64,000 nucleotides of DNA from Paraphysomonas bandaiensis (Eukaryota; Chrysophyceae). A program made the position numbers and the translations under genes. Positions 11,583 to 25,100 of the stretch are shown here, piece by piece. The notes beneath the pieces were generated by a model, which was not told where the DNA came from, searched no databases, and was given only the letters and a program-made list of their open reading frames with translations. The stretch spans positions 372,001-436,000 of the forward strand of contig CBFFRP010000146.1 of NCBI GenBank assembly GCA_965644295.1. Reading direction: 5' to 3'. Numbering within the stretch: position 1 is the first letter of the stretch; every line of letters begins with the position of its first letter.

Positions 11583-12963
11583 TCTTTTTGATATTACAAT
11601 AATAAAAGAAGTGCGTATTCATTTACCAAATATTTTTTCTTTGATATTATTAAGAGTACATAATTTTCTTATATATAAGGAATCTACAACCGTATAACTT
11701 ATAATTGCATCTACCTTCAGATGTTTGCAGTCACTTTCACCTCACAGCTAGGAAAGCCGCAAGGAAACTATACATAAATAACTTATTAGAAGTCTACATG
11801 CAATGCAATTACTTTAGATGAGCTATAACTGTCTCACGATTGCATATTTCTGTGCGCTAGATAACGGTAGGAACGTAGTTGCGAAAACGAATTATGTCAA
11901 ATTAGATGGAAATATTATTAAACCTAGTCAATTGGCTAAATTACCTTTCCACGCAAATTTAGTAATAAACACTAATTTAGTCAAAGTAATAAACAATTCA
12001 ACCTAGTCGTTATTATATCCATTGGTTACACATTGTGACTGCCGAAGATAAGATACTTGCTCACACCTCACAACATATCAATAGCTTGTAGAGCATTAAA
12101 ACAAACATTCAAACACAACAATTAATTCCTATATACATATCTACTTAACACAGAGTATGTATATCCAGCTCATCTATATAGCTTATTAGTATATAACGGT
12201 GGGTCCCTTGTCATTGTTATGAGGAAGTGGAGGGTCAATGAAGCCATCGACATCTAAATCTAAAGGCATATCTTCATGTGCTATGAGTAATGGCGTTCAT
12301 CTTCCTTCACTTCTCCACATAAACAACTTCGATGACTGAAATTTAACCTGGTATAAAAACACACAATATCAGGAGAAATAAGTTAACTAACTAACATCAG
12401 CAGCAGGCTGATGCAATAGATATGACTTGTCATCATGTACAATAAGACGAACGTTACTGAAAAATAAAGATGGGACCGATTTCCATGTTTTCTGTGAGTC
12501 CTACAACCTCACAAACAAGGGAATGATTATGCTGTCAGCTAATAGTAACTTAACGAAGATAGTAGCCCTCGTACTGCCTGTAGAGTGTGGGCGGTATCTC
12601 TCCAACAGACATTGTGACATTGGGGTCTGAAAACAGATGATTTTTTATGGACTCACAACATATCTCATAAAAACCATCAATTTAAAATAAAAAATATTAG
12701 AGTTTTTACGAAATGGACAAGAGTGTATAGAATATTGAAGCATGAAGGACGCACAAGTCGCTCGAAGTGGGAAGATATGAAGTGAAAGTATGATCGAAGT
12801 GAACGTCAGTGAATATAAAGAGAATATACATACACATATATATGAGTCATACCTACATCCATCTTTCATTAACTCACTGCATATATATACACATATACAA
12901 TCACTATCCATAACACTCACACTCAGATTATCACACTCCAACAATCCCCCTTCTTTATCCATC
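11583..12963. other. Intergenic region, nothing recognised
   Basis: AT-rich DNA with only short, featureless open frames. The last 150 bp before the next gene are rich in ATAC/TATA words (about 12825-12905), like the upstream DNA of several other genes here. Confidence 0.5.
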
Positions 12964-13804
12964 ATGTCCCCTCGTCGATCCATAAGAAAACGTAAGCAAC
13001 CCTCATATTATAATCCCGATACAATCGAAACAAACAAATCAACTAAGAAACTTAACATACCAACACAACACATACATATTCATACAGAAACATCTGATAT
13101 ACCACATAGAAGATCAAATGGTGAACTTGTTTTCTTTGATTATCCTCATTTTCGTCCCAATATGACACCCGCAGAAGTTATACAGTCTGGTTCATTTGGT
13201 GGTACATATTTCAGGCCTATTTATAGTAATATTACAAAGAATTATTATCATTCAGAGGCATGGAAAGAGTTACCATCTGATTGGTTAGAGGGTTTAGATA
13301 TAGACACTGTCGTGGCATCACCGACATATGATATTAATATCAATACATATGGTGTGAAGTGTGGTCAAGGGCTTGAAGAATGGGAAAATTCTGGCTGGAT
13401 AACATCTGTTGATCCTTATGGATGGTTTCAATGGTACTGTAGATTTTATCAGGGGAGAAGATGCGATGATGATGAACGGCAAATTCAACGTGGTATGGGA
13501 GTCATGGTAAGTTAATACAATGTTTTATAAATCTTGCTATTTATTTAAATTTTTTTCACTTGAATTAAGGGCCCTAGAGGTCGCTGGAAAAGATTCATTG
13601 TTAACAAATGCAATGCGTCAGGTCTACCTCCGGAAGAAGCGTTGGTAGATTACAGCATTTCACCCAAGGTTCGGCAGTTGCTGCAGGTACGATGTAAATA
13701 GTGTATGATATATGTGCGTCGTTATACGTAGTAATTTTTTACAGTGTTCTCATTCTTATTTTTAGCACTGGGCATATAAAATCACATTGTCAGATTTGAA
13801 ATGA
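12964..13804 (+). CDS. Conserved eukaryotic protein of unknown function (GWFQWYCRFYQGRR family)
   Basis: Three exons, 12964-13506, 13570-13686 and 13766-13804, give 232 residues. Both introns (63 and 79 nt) are phase 0 with GT-AG ends, and each junction continues the conserved text: 'RGMGVM' to 'GPRGRWKRF', and 'VRQLLQ' to 'HWAYKIT'. The N-terminal 60 residues are basic ('RRSIRKRKQPS') and could act as a nuclear signal. The core includes 'GSFGGTYFRPIYS', 'WKELPSDWLEG', 'YGVKCGQGLEEWENSGWI' and 'DPYGWFQWYCRFYQGRRCDD'. This is a conserved domain I recall from proteins of fungi and algae, with no function known to me. An in-frame ATG lies further upstream at 12790, but that stretch looks like untranslated simple sequence, so the later start was chosen. 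The Trp/Tyr-rich core and basic head would suit nucleic-acid binding, but that is a guess. Confidence 0.85.
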
Positions 13805-14290
13805 GTCTACACAACAAGAAGAGACGATAAGTATATATTTTAGTTTTTCTTGAAGGGCAGAAAATGAGAGTTTACTTGGTGATATGTAGACATATACTAC
13901 ACTACACAGCAGTTGTATGTGATCACTAACCCTAATGTATTACGAAATATAACTACGCATTATTTGGTACAATTCTAATTATAGTTTCACGGTCATAGTA
14001 AATTTTAATACGCCATTTTTTGTCTTGTAATCGCATTTCGTATATTTTCTGAGTTGTTTACTGAATTTTTCACAACAGAATTTGACATTAAATACCAGAA
14101 ATAAGTACCTGACCTGAAATGCAACGTACTCTTAACAAGTCAAAATGGTAGTAAACATTTCTCATTACAGTATTGACGTTGTCATAACTGCTTACGATCT
14201 TATGTAGACGCGATCTTATGCAGTCAAATACATTTCAGTTATCTATCCATCAGTAATATATAATACTACTTTCCACTAATGTATTCTAAG
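13805..14290. other. Intergenic spacer ending in a target-site copy
   Basis: AT-rich with no gene recognised. Its last eight bases, 14283-14290 (attctaag), are the left target-site duplication of the element that follows. Confidence 0.5.
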
Positions 14291-14654
14291 CAGGCTTGCG
14301 TAACAATTAATTGGCAATTAATTGGTGACAGATGTCCAATAATAATAATTGCAATTATTAATCAAGCATCCAATTATTGGCAATGCAATTAATTGGCAAT
14401 TATTGGCAATGCAATTAATTGGCAATTATTGCCAATTAATTGCCTTCAATTCTATTGCTAGATTTTAGAATAACCTTCTGAACTATAATCTCATCCCAAA
14501 GATGCCGATTTGCACGCAGAAACATCAACATTTCAAGATGCTATATATAATTTAGCCAGCCAATTAATTGCAATTAATTGGCAACAATTTCCAATAATAA
14601 TAATAATTGGAATTATCATCATTAAAACCTATTAATTGTTACGCAAGGAGCCTG
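14291..14654. mobile_element. Short non-autonomous inverted-repeat element (MITE), probable hAT type
   Basis: The element is 364 bp with no coding capacity. Its left end is CAGGC followed directly by TTGCGTAACAATTAAT. The inverse of its right end is CAGGCTC followed by CTTGCGTAACAATTAAT, so the termini share CAGGC plus a 17-bp inverted core with a small gap. It is flanked by perfect 8-bp direct repeats, attctaag, at 14283-14290 and 14655-14662. The interior is dominated by self-complementary (caattaattgg)n words and can fold into hairpins. Eight-bp duplications and CAGG-type ends are typical of hAT transposons. No transposase is in the window. Confidence 0.85.
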
Positions 14655-14974
14655 ATTCTAAGTACCTTAAAATAAAGTTTTTAATTGACTGAAATAAGCG
14701 AAATACAAAAGCTAACTTCGATTAAGTTCAATTTTTAATCTATCAAAGTTGTAATAGTTCAAATAACATGAAACGATTCATAAATCTAAAGTTTCACAAA
14801 AAGCATGATACCTAGGTTTATCAGTGATTACTATCTTCCTGGGATGAATACTTGTCAGAATGGCATCTTTTCGTGGTGCTCTGAGGGGTACGTACCGAAT
14901 AGAATTTGAGAAACATAGCTCGAGCTGAAACCATAGACAGCTGATAACGTTCTGCCCACTCGAAGCCAAATGCT

Positions 14975-15375
14975 CGTGGGGTACAAGGGACACTAATATT
15001 AGTGTCAGTTGTGTGGATGTCTTTGGGTCCATCTCAAGGGCACCGGGTATTCGGCTGCCTGCTGATGTCAAGTATCTAGGCTGTTCATCTTAAGGACTCA
15101 AAAATCTGAAGTTGCAGATGTCAGGTATATCAACATTCTGCTTGCTTACTGCGTTTGCTTTGAGTGATAGAGCGACATTATATTGAAAGTCTAAAGTGAT
15201 AGAGCGAAAGTGGTTACACTTTGGTGCTTAAGGTGGCCCACAAGAAGCTTTCGTAGGGTTAAATATAGTAGGATATCAGAGTTCAGCACTAGTGAGGTAA
15301 ATTGTTTTGCTACATTATTCCTTCTGACTCTAAAACGCCTATTGCTAATGATCAGACTTTCACTACTCGTAATCG
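14975..15375 (+). repeat. Dispersed non-coding repeat, copy C
   Basis: This copy runs from a 'tgtcagttgtgtggatgtctttg' word through 'ccgggtattcggctgcctgctgatgtc' and 'cttaaggactcaaaa'. It continues through 'gatgtcaggtatatcaac', 'agtgatagagcgaaagtgg' and 'aagctttcgtag', and reaches 'cgcctattgctaatgatcag' at about 15330-15355. It aligns word for word with the reverse complement of 48.69-49.15 kb and with 325-640. No coding capacity is seen. Confidence 0.7.
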
Positions 15376-15733
15376 CGTTATCTTCCGTTATGATGTGTCG
15401 CCTTTCGTCTTTTTGTCTGATTGTTGTCAGAGTGTGTAGCAGTAATGAATATTAGCTGGCTTGGTCATTGACACAAAGTATAAAAATATTGCAGGAAAGC
15501 GGAGCCCCTTATGGTACTTTCGAATAATAAAAATATATACACGAAAAATAAGTAGGAAGGTTTGATTAAATAAGAATGATACATAATAATTAGAGAATAA
15601 GAATTGTAGTCTGAGTAAATATGTGCACTCTAAAGATAAATGATAAAATGAAAAGCCATGCAACGACGGAAGGACCTCGTCTTATACATAAAAAATCGGA
15701 CCCGTGTAAAATATTTAACGTAACTAGTTTGTG

Positions 15734-16069
15734 ATGAATATTGATTTTTTCAATATGTACTCCTTGCGACGTTGGATAACATCGAGCTGTATTCTATGTA
15801 TGTTGCTAGTAATTAAGCTTTCAAGAGTACTTCTAGAGCTTCATAAACTTGGTAGCTATCATGAGGCACCGTGTACATTTGTGGAGTGGACAGAAAACTA
15901 TGAAAATCTAACATCCATTTATCCGTGAGTACATAAAGCACTGTACACCCCAAATTGGGTCTCCACCAATGTGTGAAGACATGCAAGAGATAGATGTCAC
16001 AAACCACATTGTAATGAAAAAATACTTAAGAAACACTTCGTACTTTGCAGAGAGAAATATCATTCATAA
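15734..16069 (+). CDS. Possible small signal-anchor protein (weak candidate)
   Basis: An ATG at 15734 opens a frame with a hydrophobic stretch ('WITSSCILCMLLVIKL') and a following polar region with a sequon. It reaches a good donor (gtgagt at 15925); an acceptor (ttgcag, 16050) would add five residues and a stop at 16069, for about 70 residues. It lies only 85 bp from the 3' end of the giant minus-strand gene, so it could instead be non-coding. There is no family match and support is weak. Confidence 0.2.
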
Positions 16070-16154
16070 AACATGTTAACCACTACACGTATACATAAAA
16101 ATAAAAGAATACTTCGATAATATTTCATGAGCTGTTTTATTCAGATTTCCAAGT

Positions 16155-19100
16155 TTACTTCGTCCAGTCAATGCTTGGAATATTACCTTCAACTTCAACT
16201 TCGACATTGGATATGTCATCATCATTTAGTTGCGTTACATCAAGCTGAAGTGCCTGTGAGACGTCGTCTTGTTCTGAAGTCGCAAAGAGGCCTTCCCATC
16301 CAGTTAATTCTTCGTTAGTAACGAGTTTGCCTCCTAAATCAGAGTCAACAACTTCACAGTCCACGCCTGGAGGACGCACTTCTGTCGGATCAGATGTCCG
16401 CTTTCTTCTCTGTCCTCGCCTCCTCTGTGGGGCGTCAATATAACTCCGGGAAGGCAACGCACTTTCGTCACGTGTTCTCCCCATTCTGACTGAGGTCGAA
16501 TCCAAATCATCCATTCCGAGAGGCATTGACAAATCGTTACTGCTTTGGCGAATCATGTCATGGATAGCATTTTCTTCCTCATTGGCAACTTGGCGAGCTT
16601 TTTTTCTTGATGCGCGATTTCGTTTTCGTGCGTTTTGATCATCAAAATACTTCTTCGATACCCGGGATACACCTTTCACACTTGACTTAATAGGTTCCAG
16701 ACGCATTCGTTGTGGGACCAAATCAGTATCTAGAACATTTACGCTTAATGCTGCAACATCAACGTTGGAGTAGGCCTTTTTTAAACCAGTTCCAGGCCGA
16801 TCTATAACTTTTTCAACGGACTCATCATCGGAAAAATCCGATTGCATGATATGGGGTACATCTTCACTGCATGCAACAGTGGAGTGAGATTTTTTAACAG
16901 ATCCTCGTCTGCATCTCTCGGTGGAAAAGTCAGAAAAAGGGGACGGGGATATTGCTTTTGGTTCTTCAATTTGAGTGTTGTCGGAAAGAGACAATGAGCC
17001 ACCCTTCGACAGAATTCGTTTGGAAGAACTCAGTGGTAGTGACGATTTTCGATCTGGCAAGTTAGCACTATCACTCTCTTTTCCATCGCCTCCAGGAGCA
17101 GGTACTTGTTGTTGATGGCGGGGAGGGTACTGTAACTCTGTCGTATCCTGAGGCACTAGACTCTGCTGCTCATTGGTACCTGCTGACGGCTTTGACATAA
17201 ACGCATCACTCGATACATCGTTTTCACTCTGTGGAAGAACGGCGCCAATTTTCACACTGCCAGTGGGACGCGGCTCTTCGATTTCACTGACACGGTATTT
17301 GTCAGTCAACCTTTCCTTGCGGTCAAAGTACATTTTACAACTTACAGTGAGAATCAGAACAATAACAATCACAACAGGAAGAGAAATGGATACAAAGCTG
17401 AGATTGTACAAACCAATAAAAATAACGCTGACAAGAGCGACGAGGCTGCCCTGAATTAATGTATTATAGCAAACAGATGGCAGTGACACAAGCAACGAAA
17501 AGATAGATATTATAGCACATGATAGAGGGCTGGTGTACGATGGCCGCGAAGAGAAAGTAACAGGTATATCCCAATCATTCAACTGCAATAAAAGACGGGA
17601 CAGTGGATAGTCGGGCCGCATCCGACAGACCCGGCACGCAGGATTAACTGACTGTAGTCGGCACTGTATCAAGCTGTTCCCTATGTATGGGCGCCGCAAA
17701 ATCAATTGGCCCCGATCTCTCAGGCGATGATGTAAACGAACAATATCTTCTCTTACAGCGGAAGCAAGGGCGACATAGAATACATATAACGCCAAAATAT
17801 CAACCAAAAAGAATTTCTCGCATATCGCTACTATTGATGCAGCAAGCCAAAGTTTCGCTGCGTCAGGATCAATATCAGGACCATGGCTATACACATACCA
17901 ACTAGTGAAAATGATATACACTACCACAGTCAAACAGCACACGATGTAGGTAGGACGATTGTGGTTCTTGTGGGAAGCAAACATTCTAGATGACGTCAAA
18001 AATAGTTTGCTGAGGTTTCTCTTCCACGGTATAGAGGAATACACCAGAAAGTGCTGAAACAGTATCAGCTGTTGATAATCAATATTAGCGGCTTTCGACA
18101 CATCAGATAGAATTTGTTTCGACAGAAGCCGAGATTTTTCAATATGTCGATGAGCGTGAAGGATGAAGTCCGCAGTTCCTCCTGGAGGCATATTCCGCGG
18201 TGCAAATAATGATGATACGTAGCCACGGGTTTCCAGTGGCTTCGTCCTGGCAATTTCGAGAGCCAACAATTCGTCTTCCACAGGAACATTATCCAATCGG
18301 TTAATCATCATATCTAGCCTACCACCAACACATATCTTTGATTTATTCGTTTGCCAGGAATCTAACGTCTGATTAGCCGCAAAGCTTTTTGCCCATGAAC
18401 TGTCGGTATATACCATTTTATCTTCAGTAAAATCACTAGCATTTTCATTGGTAACATAAATTCGGGCCTGCTCTCGTGTATCATAGCTCTGAAAGTGAAC
18501 TCTAGAATCAAATATTGACTCCAATATTATATTCACGACAACAATAAATGGAGTAGAAACGCTTAGAATAATAAGTACGAACACAATCACGGCAGTGAAA
18601 GTTACTTCTGGTGGTAAATAGCTGCAAGAATTAGATTCCGATTCCCAAGTACAAGCATGTGGACCGTCCCCAAATGACAAAAAGCTCCGTCGTAACTCAA
18701 GACAATCAACTTCTACGTTTCGATCTTGACAAGTACCATCGTCATCACAAAAGTGCTTTGAAAAGAGTACACTGATGAAGACAATCGTTAGCATGTGCAT
18801 AGCCGCTTTGCTAAGTTTCATGTACGTGTCAATGCCGGAAAATAACCCTACAATAGGGTGCAACTCGACAATCTTGCGGTAAAACCTCATGGGCCACGAC
18901 TCTTCCGACAGCTCGATAGGAAGAGCAGCAGCAAAAAACCTTTCTGCACTTAGTGGATGAGCTACCACGTCACGGGAACTATATTTTCCCATCAAGAGTG
19001 ATAGTAAGCCTACAATAGTTGAACACAATACAGCACTAAAGACAGCTATTACGATATCATTGTGCGTCGCAGTATCAGAAAAGTCAAAAGATTTCGTAGA

Positions 19101-22100
19101 CGAAATATATTCGATTTCGAATGGAGTAGAGAATTCTCCGACCCGTGTCCCCAGCATTAGCACATATGTGGATGGCTGAGACTGAAGTCGCCTCCTCTGT
19201 CGAACTCTGGCACCTCCGATTCCATCCGTTTTGCAAGAGCATGTCACAGATGTGGAAGAATACGATACAACAGTGCAGGCCGGGTCAAGTTCGTACGTCA
19301 TCCCATCAAATGTCACGCATTGAGGCTCGGTAAAGTGCGACGGACAGAAGTAAGATACATTAGATATTTCTGTTCCAGGGCATTCAACGTAATACTCTGA
19401 CGAATCAGAACAAAACACCGCTGTCTTGTACGGAGCTCCGCTATCAGTCAATGAACAAAATACGGTGCCAGCAGTTACATTGGCACCCACGTATGAAACT
19501 TCCTTGTACGTTGGAAGCGTGACCACAATAGTTTGTGATCCACTACTCAGTCGACGTCGGTCAGAGTTATATGCTGTTGTCTCAATTTGAACAGGTTGAG
19601 CTGTTGTTGCATTGGATGTGTTACCACTGAATCCAGAAGAACTGGTAATGATCGATGATCCGTAGCTTCCTGTGCTGACATAGCTATCCGAGTGAAAACT
19701 CGCAGATGATGTATTGGCAGTTCCGATAGCGTTTTCATAATCAGTACTCGGCGTTGTGAGTGTAGAATTATTAATATCATCTCCATAATTCTTGGAAGTG
19801 ATCAGTCGGATATTAGATGTAACAGAAGTCGATGCCTCACTGCCTGTTGCAAGAGAGTCTTGACGGCTAAATACAATGATCGATATCGCATCCGAAACGT
19901 CATTTCGAAGAGCAACAGGTAACGAATCACCCAAAGCTAATATGTTCGACAATGCCTCTAACACAGCTGCACTTACAGAAAATGATGCCAGGAGATCATC
20001 GAACTCAAATACAGTCGTTGTCAAAACTGCCGTGCAATTGTACAACGCAACGGTGGATATTAGCGCAGGATCAGTAACAAGGTCAGCGACGACACGAGCT
20101 CGATTAAATACCACATCACTGGAGGTATCCTGAACAGACATACTCTCGAACATGCCAATACACATGGTTTCGCGCAGCGAAAGAGAGGCTGCATATTCGT
20201 CACTGTTTAACCTGCAATCTTTTCCGTAGTAGTTATCTTTGCAACTGCACTCCGCGATACAGTTTAAATCTCCAGTTGTACAACGCTCGGTTGGCCACTC
20301 TGTGCCGTCCAAATTCCAGTACTTGCATTCTCCGTTGTATGAACAGTTCGCAGAGCATTCTTTTACTTTATACATACATGACCCATTGATGCACGCTCCT
20401 GTAAGACACATCGAGTCAGCAGTACAACTTTCTTCAATCCCTTTTATTTCGGTCAGTAAATAGCACGGGTCATTCGAATCACCAGGGGTGCCAATATATC
20501 CACCAGATTCACATGCTCCACAAGAGTGTGCAGATAATTTGCAAGGTAAGCGATTCAATGTGGCACAATCAGGGGCAAGAGTACAGTTCGCCGTGTTTAA
20601 GGCTTCGGCGGCAGAATTGGCAATCGTCAGAACGGCATCTGCATCATACGAGAGCAGAGCAGTCGACAGTAAGTTACTTGCAGTAGAAGATAGATCTGAC
20701 GCCGGCAACGGATTGACAATGACTGTAGTATTCGAAGAACCTTCGCTATTGTATATATCAGTTACAATTGCCCTACAAGTCACTTTGAATGACAATGCTT
20801 CCACACCCTGAGCAATTAATGTGCTCACGTAAGGAACATCAGTTGATGACTTCAAGATATTTTCTTTATTGGGGTTTTCATTGAATGCAGAGATTACATA
20901 CTTCAATGGATAATCTTCAGGGTCGTCATCCCAGTCAATAGAATTCAAAAAGTAGGTCGTGTTCAGAGCATAACCTGAAACTGGACTTGCAAACAGATAT
21001 CCCCCTGATGGCGGTTCATTTATATATATAGACACCTGGGACAATGATGTGAAACGCGTGCTATTCAAAGAGGAAGTCACAGCATATTGGAATGAATATA
21101 CTTTCCCCGGAATCAGGCTGTTGGCTTTGATACTTAGCGGGAATGTCAATGGCAAACCAGCAGAGACAGTTCTAATCAGCGTGGAACTAGCATACATTGG
21201 TAAGTCAACATCACTACTATTCCACATGACATATAACGAATTATCAGAATCAATAGTTCCACTGATTATAATAGTTGATGATGCACTGTACTTATCGTCA
21301 AGTTTCGCAAACGAAATTGTCGGAACCGGGGTTGGAGTGACCTTTACAATAGTACTCGTCGTGTCGAATAAGCCGTCATACGCAGTAACGCGTAGAGTAA
21401 AGCGAAAACTCTTCGCAACAGCTGAGAATTCGTCTTGCATCAGGGCACTGGCATCAAATTGCTGAGTTGAACTGTTTGTAAGCACAACACCGCACAAATC
21501 CCCATAGCCTGGCGAAATTTCAATACACGACCAAACGAACGTGGTCTCTGGTGAGTTGGGGAAGTCTAAGTCTCCACTTAAAGAACCATCTAGAGTGACA
21601 AAATCCGTACTCGAAACGGTTATATAGTCGCCCCCACGGACAACAGCCTGCGCATAAGATCGCACAACTTGAACATTCACTTTGTATGTGGTTGCAAAAA
21701 TGTCAGCAGTTCCGGCGGTTTTTACTTTCACAACAATTGTGTAAGACGTGTCAATATCCAATGCATATGAATTCAACTTGAATGCCCTCGGATCATTGGA
21801 AATAGATGTTAACGAAGAATCGTAAAAAACACCTTTATAAGCTGACCATGTGTATATTAGTTGAGTGAAATTACTTCTTGTCCCATTAGAGGAACAAGAT
21901 ATAAATCCAGCATCCGTAAATAAATCCAATTTCTGCCATCGATACATTGTTTTAACCCCTGGGCCGAATATGCTCGTTTCGGGTATTTCCTCATCCACTA
22001 TAGATATTGTTGAACTGACTGCTGATTGCCGGCCTAAGAAATTCCTTAATTTAAGAACAAAAGTCAAATCGCCTTCTTGAAGATATTGGCGTGGTATTAC

Positions 22101-25100
22101 AAACGTATGAGATGTGCTATCCGTATACGAAGCAGTAAGTTGTTGACGTATCGCAGAAATGTTTCCGCCGTCACCATGAATTTCCCACTCAACACTATCC
22201 CACGGTCGTGCGGAGCCACCTTTGTATGTCGATTGTGTAGGATCTATAACCAAATCTATACAGGGAGATATTTTTTGCGCCGAGGTTGATAAAGAAGCGA
22301 TCGGATAAATAGGTGACAGTGGCTTCTTTATCAATGTTGTATACCTATCGTTATACTCAAAATAACGGCAAACCCTATTTTCAGGACAAGAGGCACGAAT
22401 CATATCTTTTTCAACAACTAAAGTGTTACCCGGGTATACATACACGTTGGAGTTATAACGGAGAGTGACGACAAGAACAGCATTGGATGTCCATGCACAC
22501 TGTGAATTGCTAATTCCAGGAAACGATAAGAGTAATGAGCACAAAAATACGGAGTTATAATTCGAAATTTTAGTTTTACCAAAATCGGTCGCGGAATCAA
22601 ACGTAACATAAATCTTCCTGCCATCATTTGAAAACTGTGCACTGGAAACTTGAGGGGGTGGTAAATCTGAATCAGCAGGAAGAATTTCAAGCTTGGACGA
22701 TACACTCAAGTACGAACTGGACACAACATCAGAGTAATTCGTATAAACTAAAACAGTGTAGCAGCCACGATTTCCTCGCACAACAAAGACACCGTTAGTA
22801 GTGAGTGAAGAGCCAGTGAAAACGAAGAAATTAGGGACCGCGGTCGCTGTACCGGTTGAAATATTTTCATTATAAGCACAAGTAGATGGAGCTAACTCAA
22901 TTTCAATTTCAATGTACCCGTCAGGTTGAGCATTTAGATTGAAAGAGAACTCTTTCTCAGTAGTACCAGAAGTAAACTCCAGAATCGAAGACAAATTAGA
23001 TTGAAAATATATTTCACGACAGCATTCAGTCTTGAAGTGAACCATTGTTCCAGTGGCAACCTCAATAGACATGCGGTTTCCGGAAAAATCTTCCGTATAG
23101 CAATACAACACATAATGAGTATCTGGAGCTAAGTTTTCAACAACCAACTCAGCCCATGATGTACCATTGCTATCAGCAGTCAATATGGATGAAGTTCCAT
23201 CTGATTTAATTCTAGATATGGATGTGATTGAAACGGTCTCATACCGGTAGGGTGCGCACACGAGAGTACCTTCCGCTGATGCATTTGCAATTACTATCGC
23301 CTCACTCTTCATAGAAGTAACTGAAATGTCATGTATCAATGGATATAAAATTTTCTCACGAAACTTGGCTTTAACAACTGAAAAAAACACCTCATACGAG
23401 TTACCGTACCTACATGGACTTATCACAAAATTCGGATAATCAGAGCATCCATTGAATTCAGTGCTTTTACAATCGATACAGAGAACATCTCGGGAGTCAC
23501 AATTCGAAATATATGTCCACGTGTGCCCCTCGCATGACAGATTAAAGTCGTTACCATTAGCGAGGTTAGTGATTATCATATCTACAACCTCGATGTTGCT
23601 GCATACAACAGAATTGTTCGACACAGACTGAGACAAAGACGACTTGTATGCATACGACGCCTGTAGCATGTAAATTTCAAAACCACTTGTTGGAACAATG
23701 AGAGAGTTTTCCATGTAGGAATTCCAGTGTTCGCATTCTCCTTTAGGGCTTACTAATCCTTTGTAGTAAAACGACGAAAACATCAGAGTTGAATCGTTCG
23801 ACACATTATGCAACTCAAACATACGGTACAACTCATCTTCAGTATAGGCACTGTAGTCAATAGTGGGAGACATTGATGGTACGCTGGTTGGAGAAAGGGT
23901 TGGAGACGACGTTGGGCGCATTGTAGGGGGACTAGTTTCACCACTTCGAGTTGGGGATCTAGTCGGTAAAAACGTTGGCTGAACAGACGGGGCACTACTG
24001 GGGACAAGAGTTGGAAAACTAGAAGGTGGCAACGTTGGAGACAATGTAGGACATTGGGTTGGACTCTCTGTGGGGTGCGCTGTAGGAATTATAGTAGGGT
24101 GATCCGTTGGATATGTCGTGGGACTAGTCGTAGGATGTAATGTAGGACTCTGAGTTGGACTCTCTGTTGGGTGTGAGGTAGGAACCATAGTAGGAAAATC
24201 CGTAGGATACGCAGTCGGGTTAGCCGTCGGAGAAAATGTAGGATGTAATGTAGGACTCTGAGTTGGACTATCACTAGGATATGAAGTGGGAAGCATAGTT
24301 GGATAGTCAGTTGGATATTCAGATGAGTATGAAGTCGGAATAGCCGTCGGAGCCAAGGTAGGATGTAATGTCGGAAAGTTAGTAGGGTTCTCCGTAGGAT
24401 GGCATGTAGGGAACGTTGTCTCACCAGTTTGTGTAGGGTGTCTTGTTGGAAACAATGTTGGAGTAGATGATGGTAGCGAAGTAGGAAATAAAGTAGGTTC
24501 CACTGAGGGACTAACCGTAGGAACCAATGTAGGGTACTGTGTAGGATACTCTGATGGGTAAGAAGTAGGGAGCATAGTCGGGTGATCAGTAGGATACACC
24601 GTCGGAGTTGCCGTGGGATATATAGTTGGATACTGAGTTGGACTCTCCGTAGGATGGCATGTAGGGAACGTTGTCTCACCAGTTTGTGTAGGGTAACTTG
24701 TTGGAAACAATGTTGGAGTAGATGATGGTAGCGAAGTAGGAAACAAAGTAGGATCCACTGAGGGACTAACCGTAGGAACCAATGTAGGGTACTGTGTAGG
24801 GAACACTGTTGGGTGGACAGTGGGATGCATAGTCGGATGATCAGTAGGAAACACTGTCGGGCACGTAGTTGAAGGGAACGTTGGATACTGAGTTGGACTC
24901 TCCGTAGGATGGCATGTAGGGAACGTTGTCTCCCAGGCTTGTGTAGGGTGTCTTGTTGGAAACAATGTTGGAGTAGATGATGGTAGCGAAGTAGGAAATA
25001 AAGTAGGATCCACTGAGGGACTAGCAGTAGGAAACAATGTAGGGTGCTGTGTAGGGAACACTGTTGGGTGGACAGTGGGATGCATAGTCGGATGATCAGT

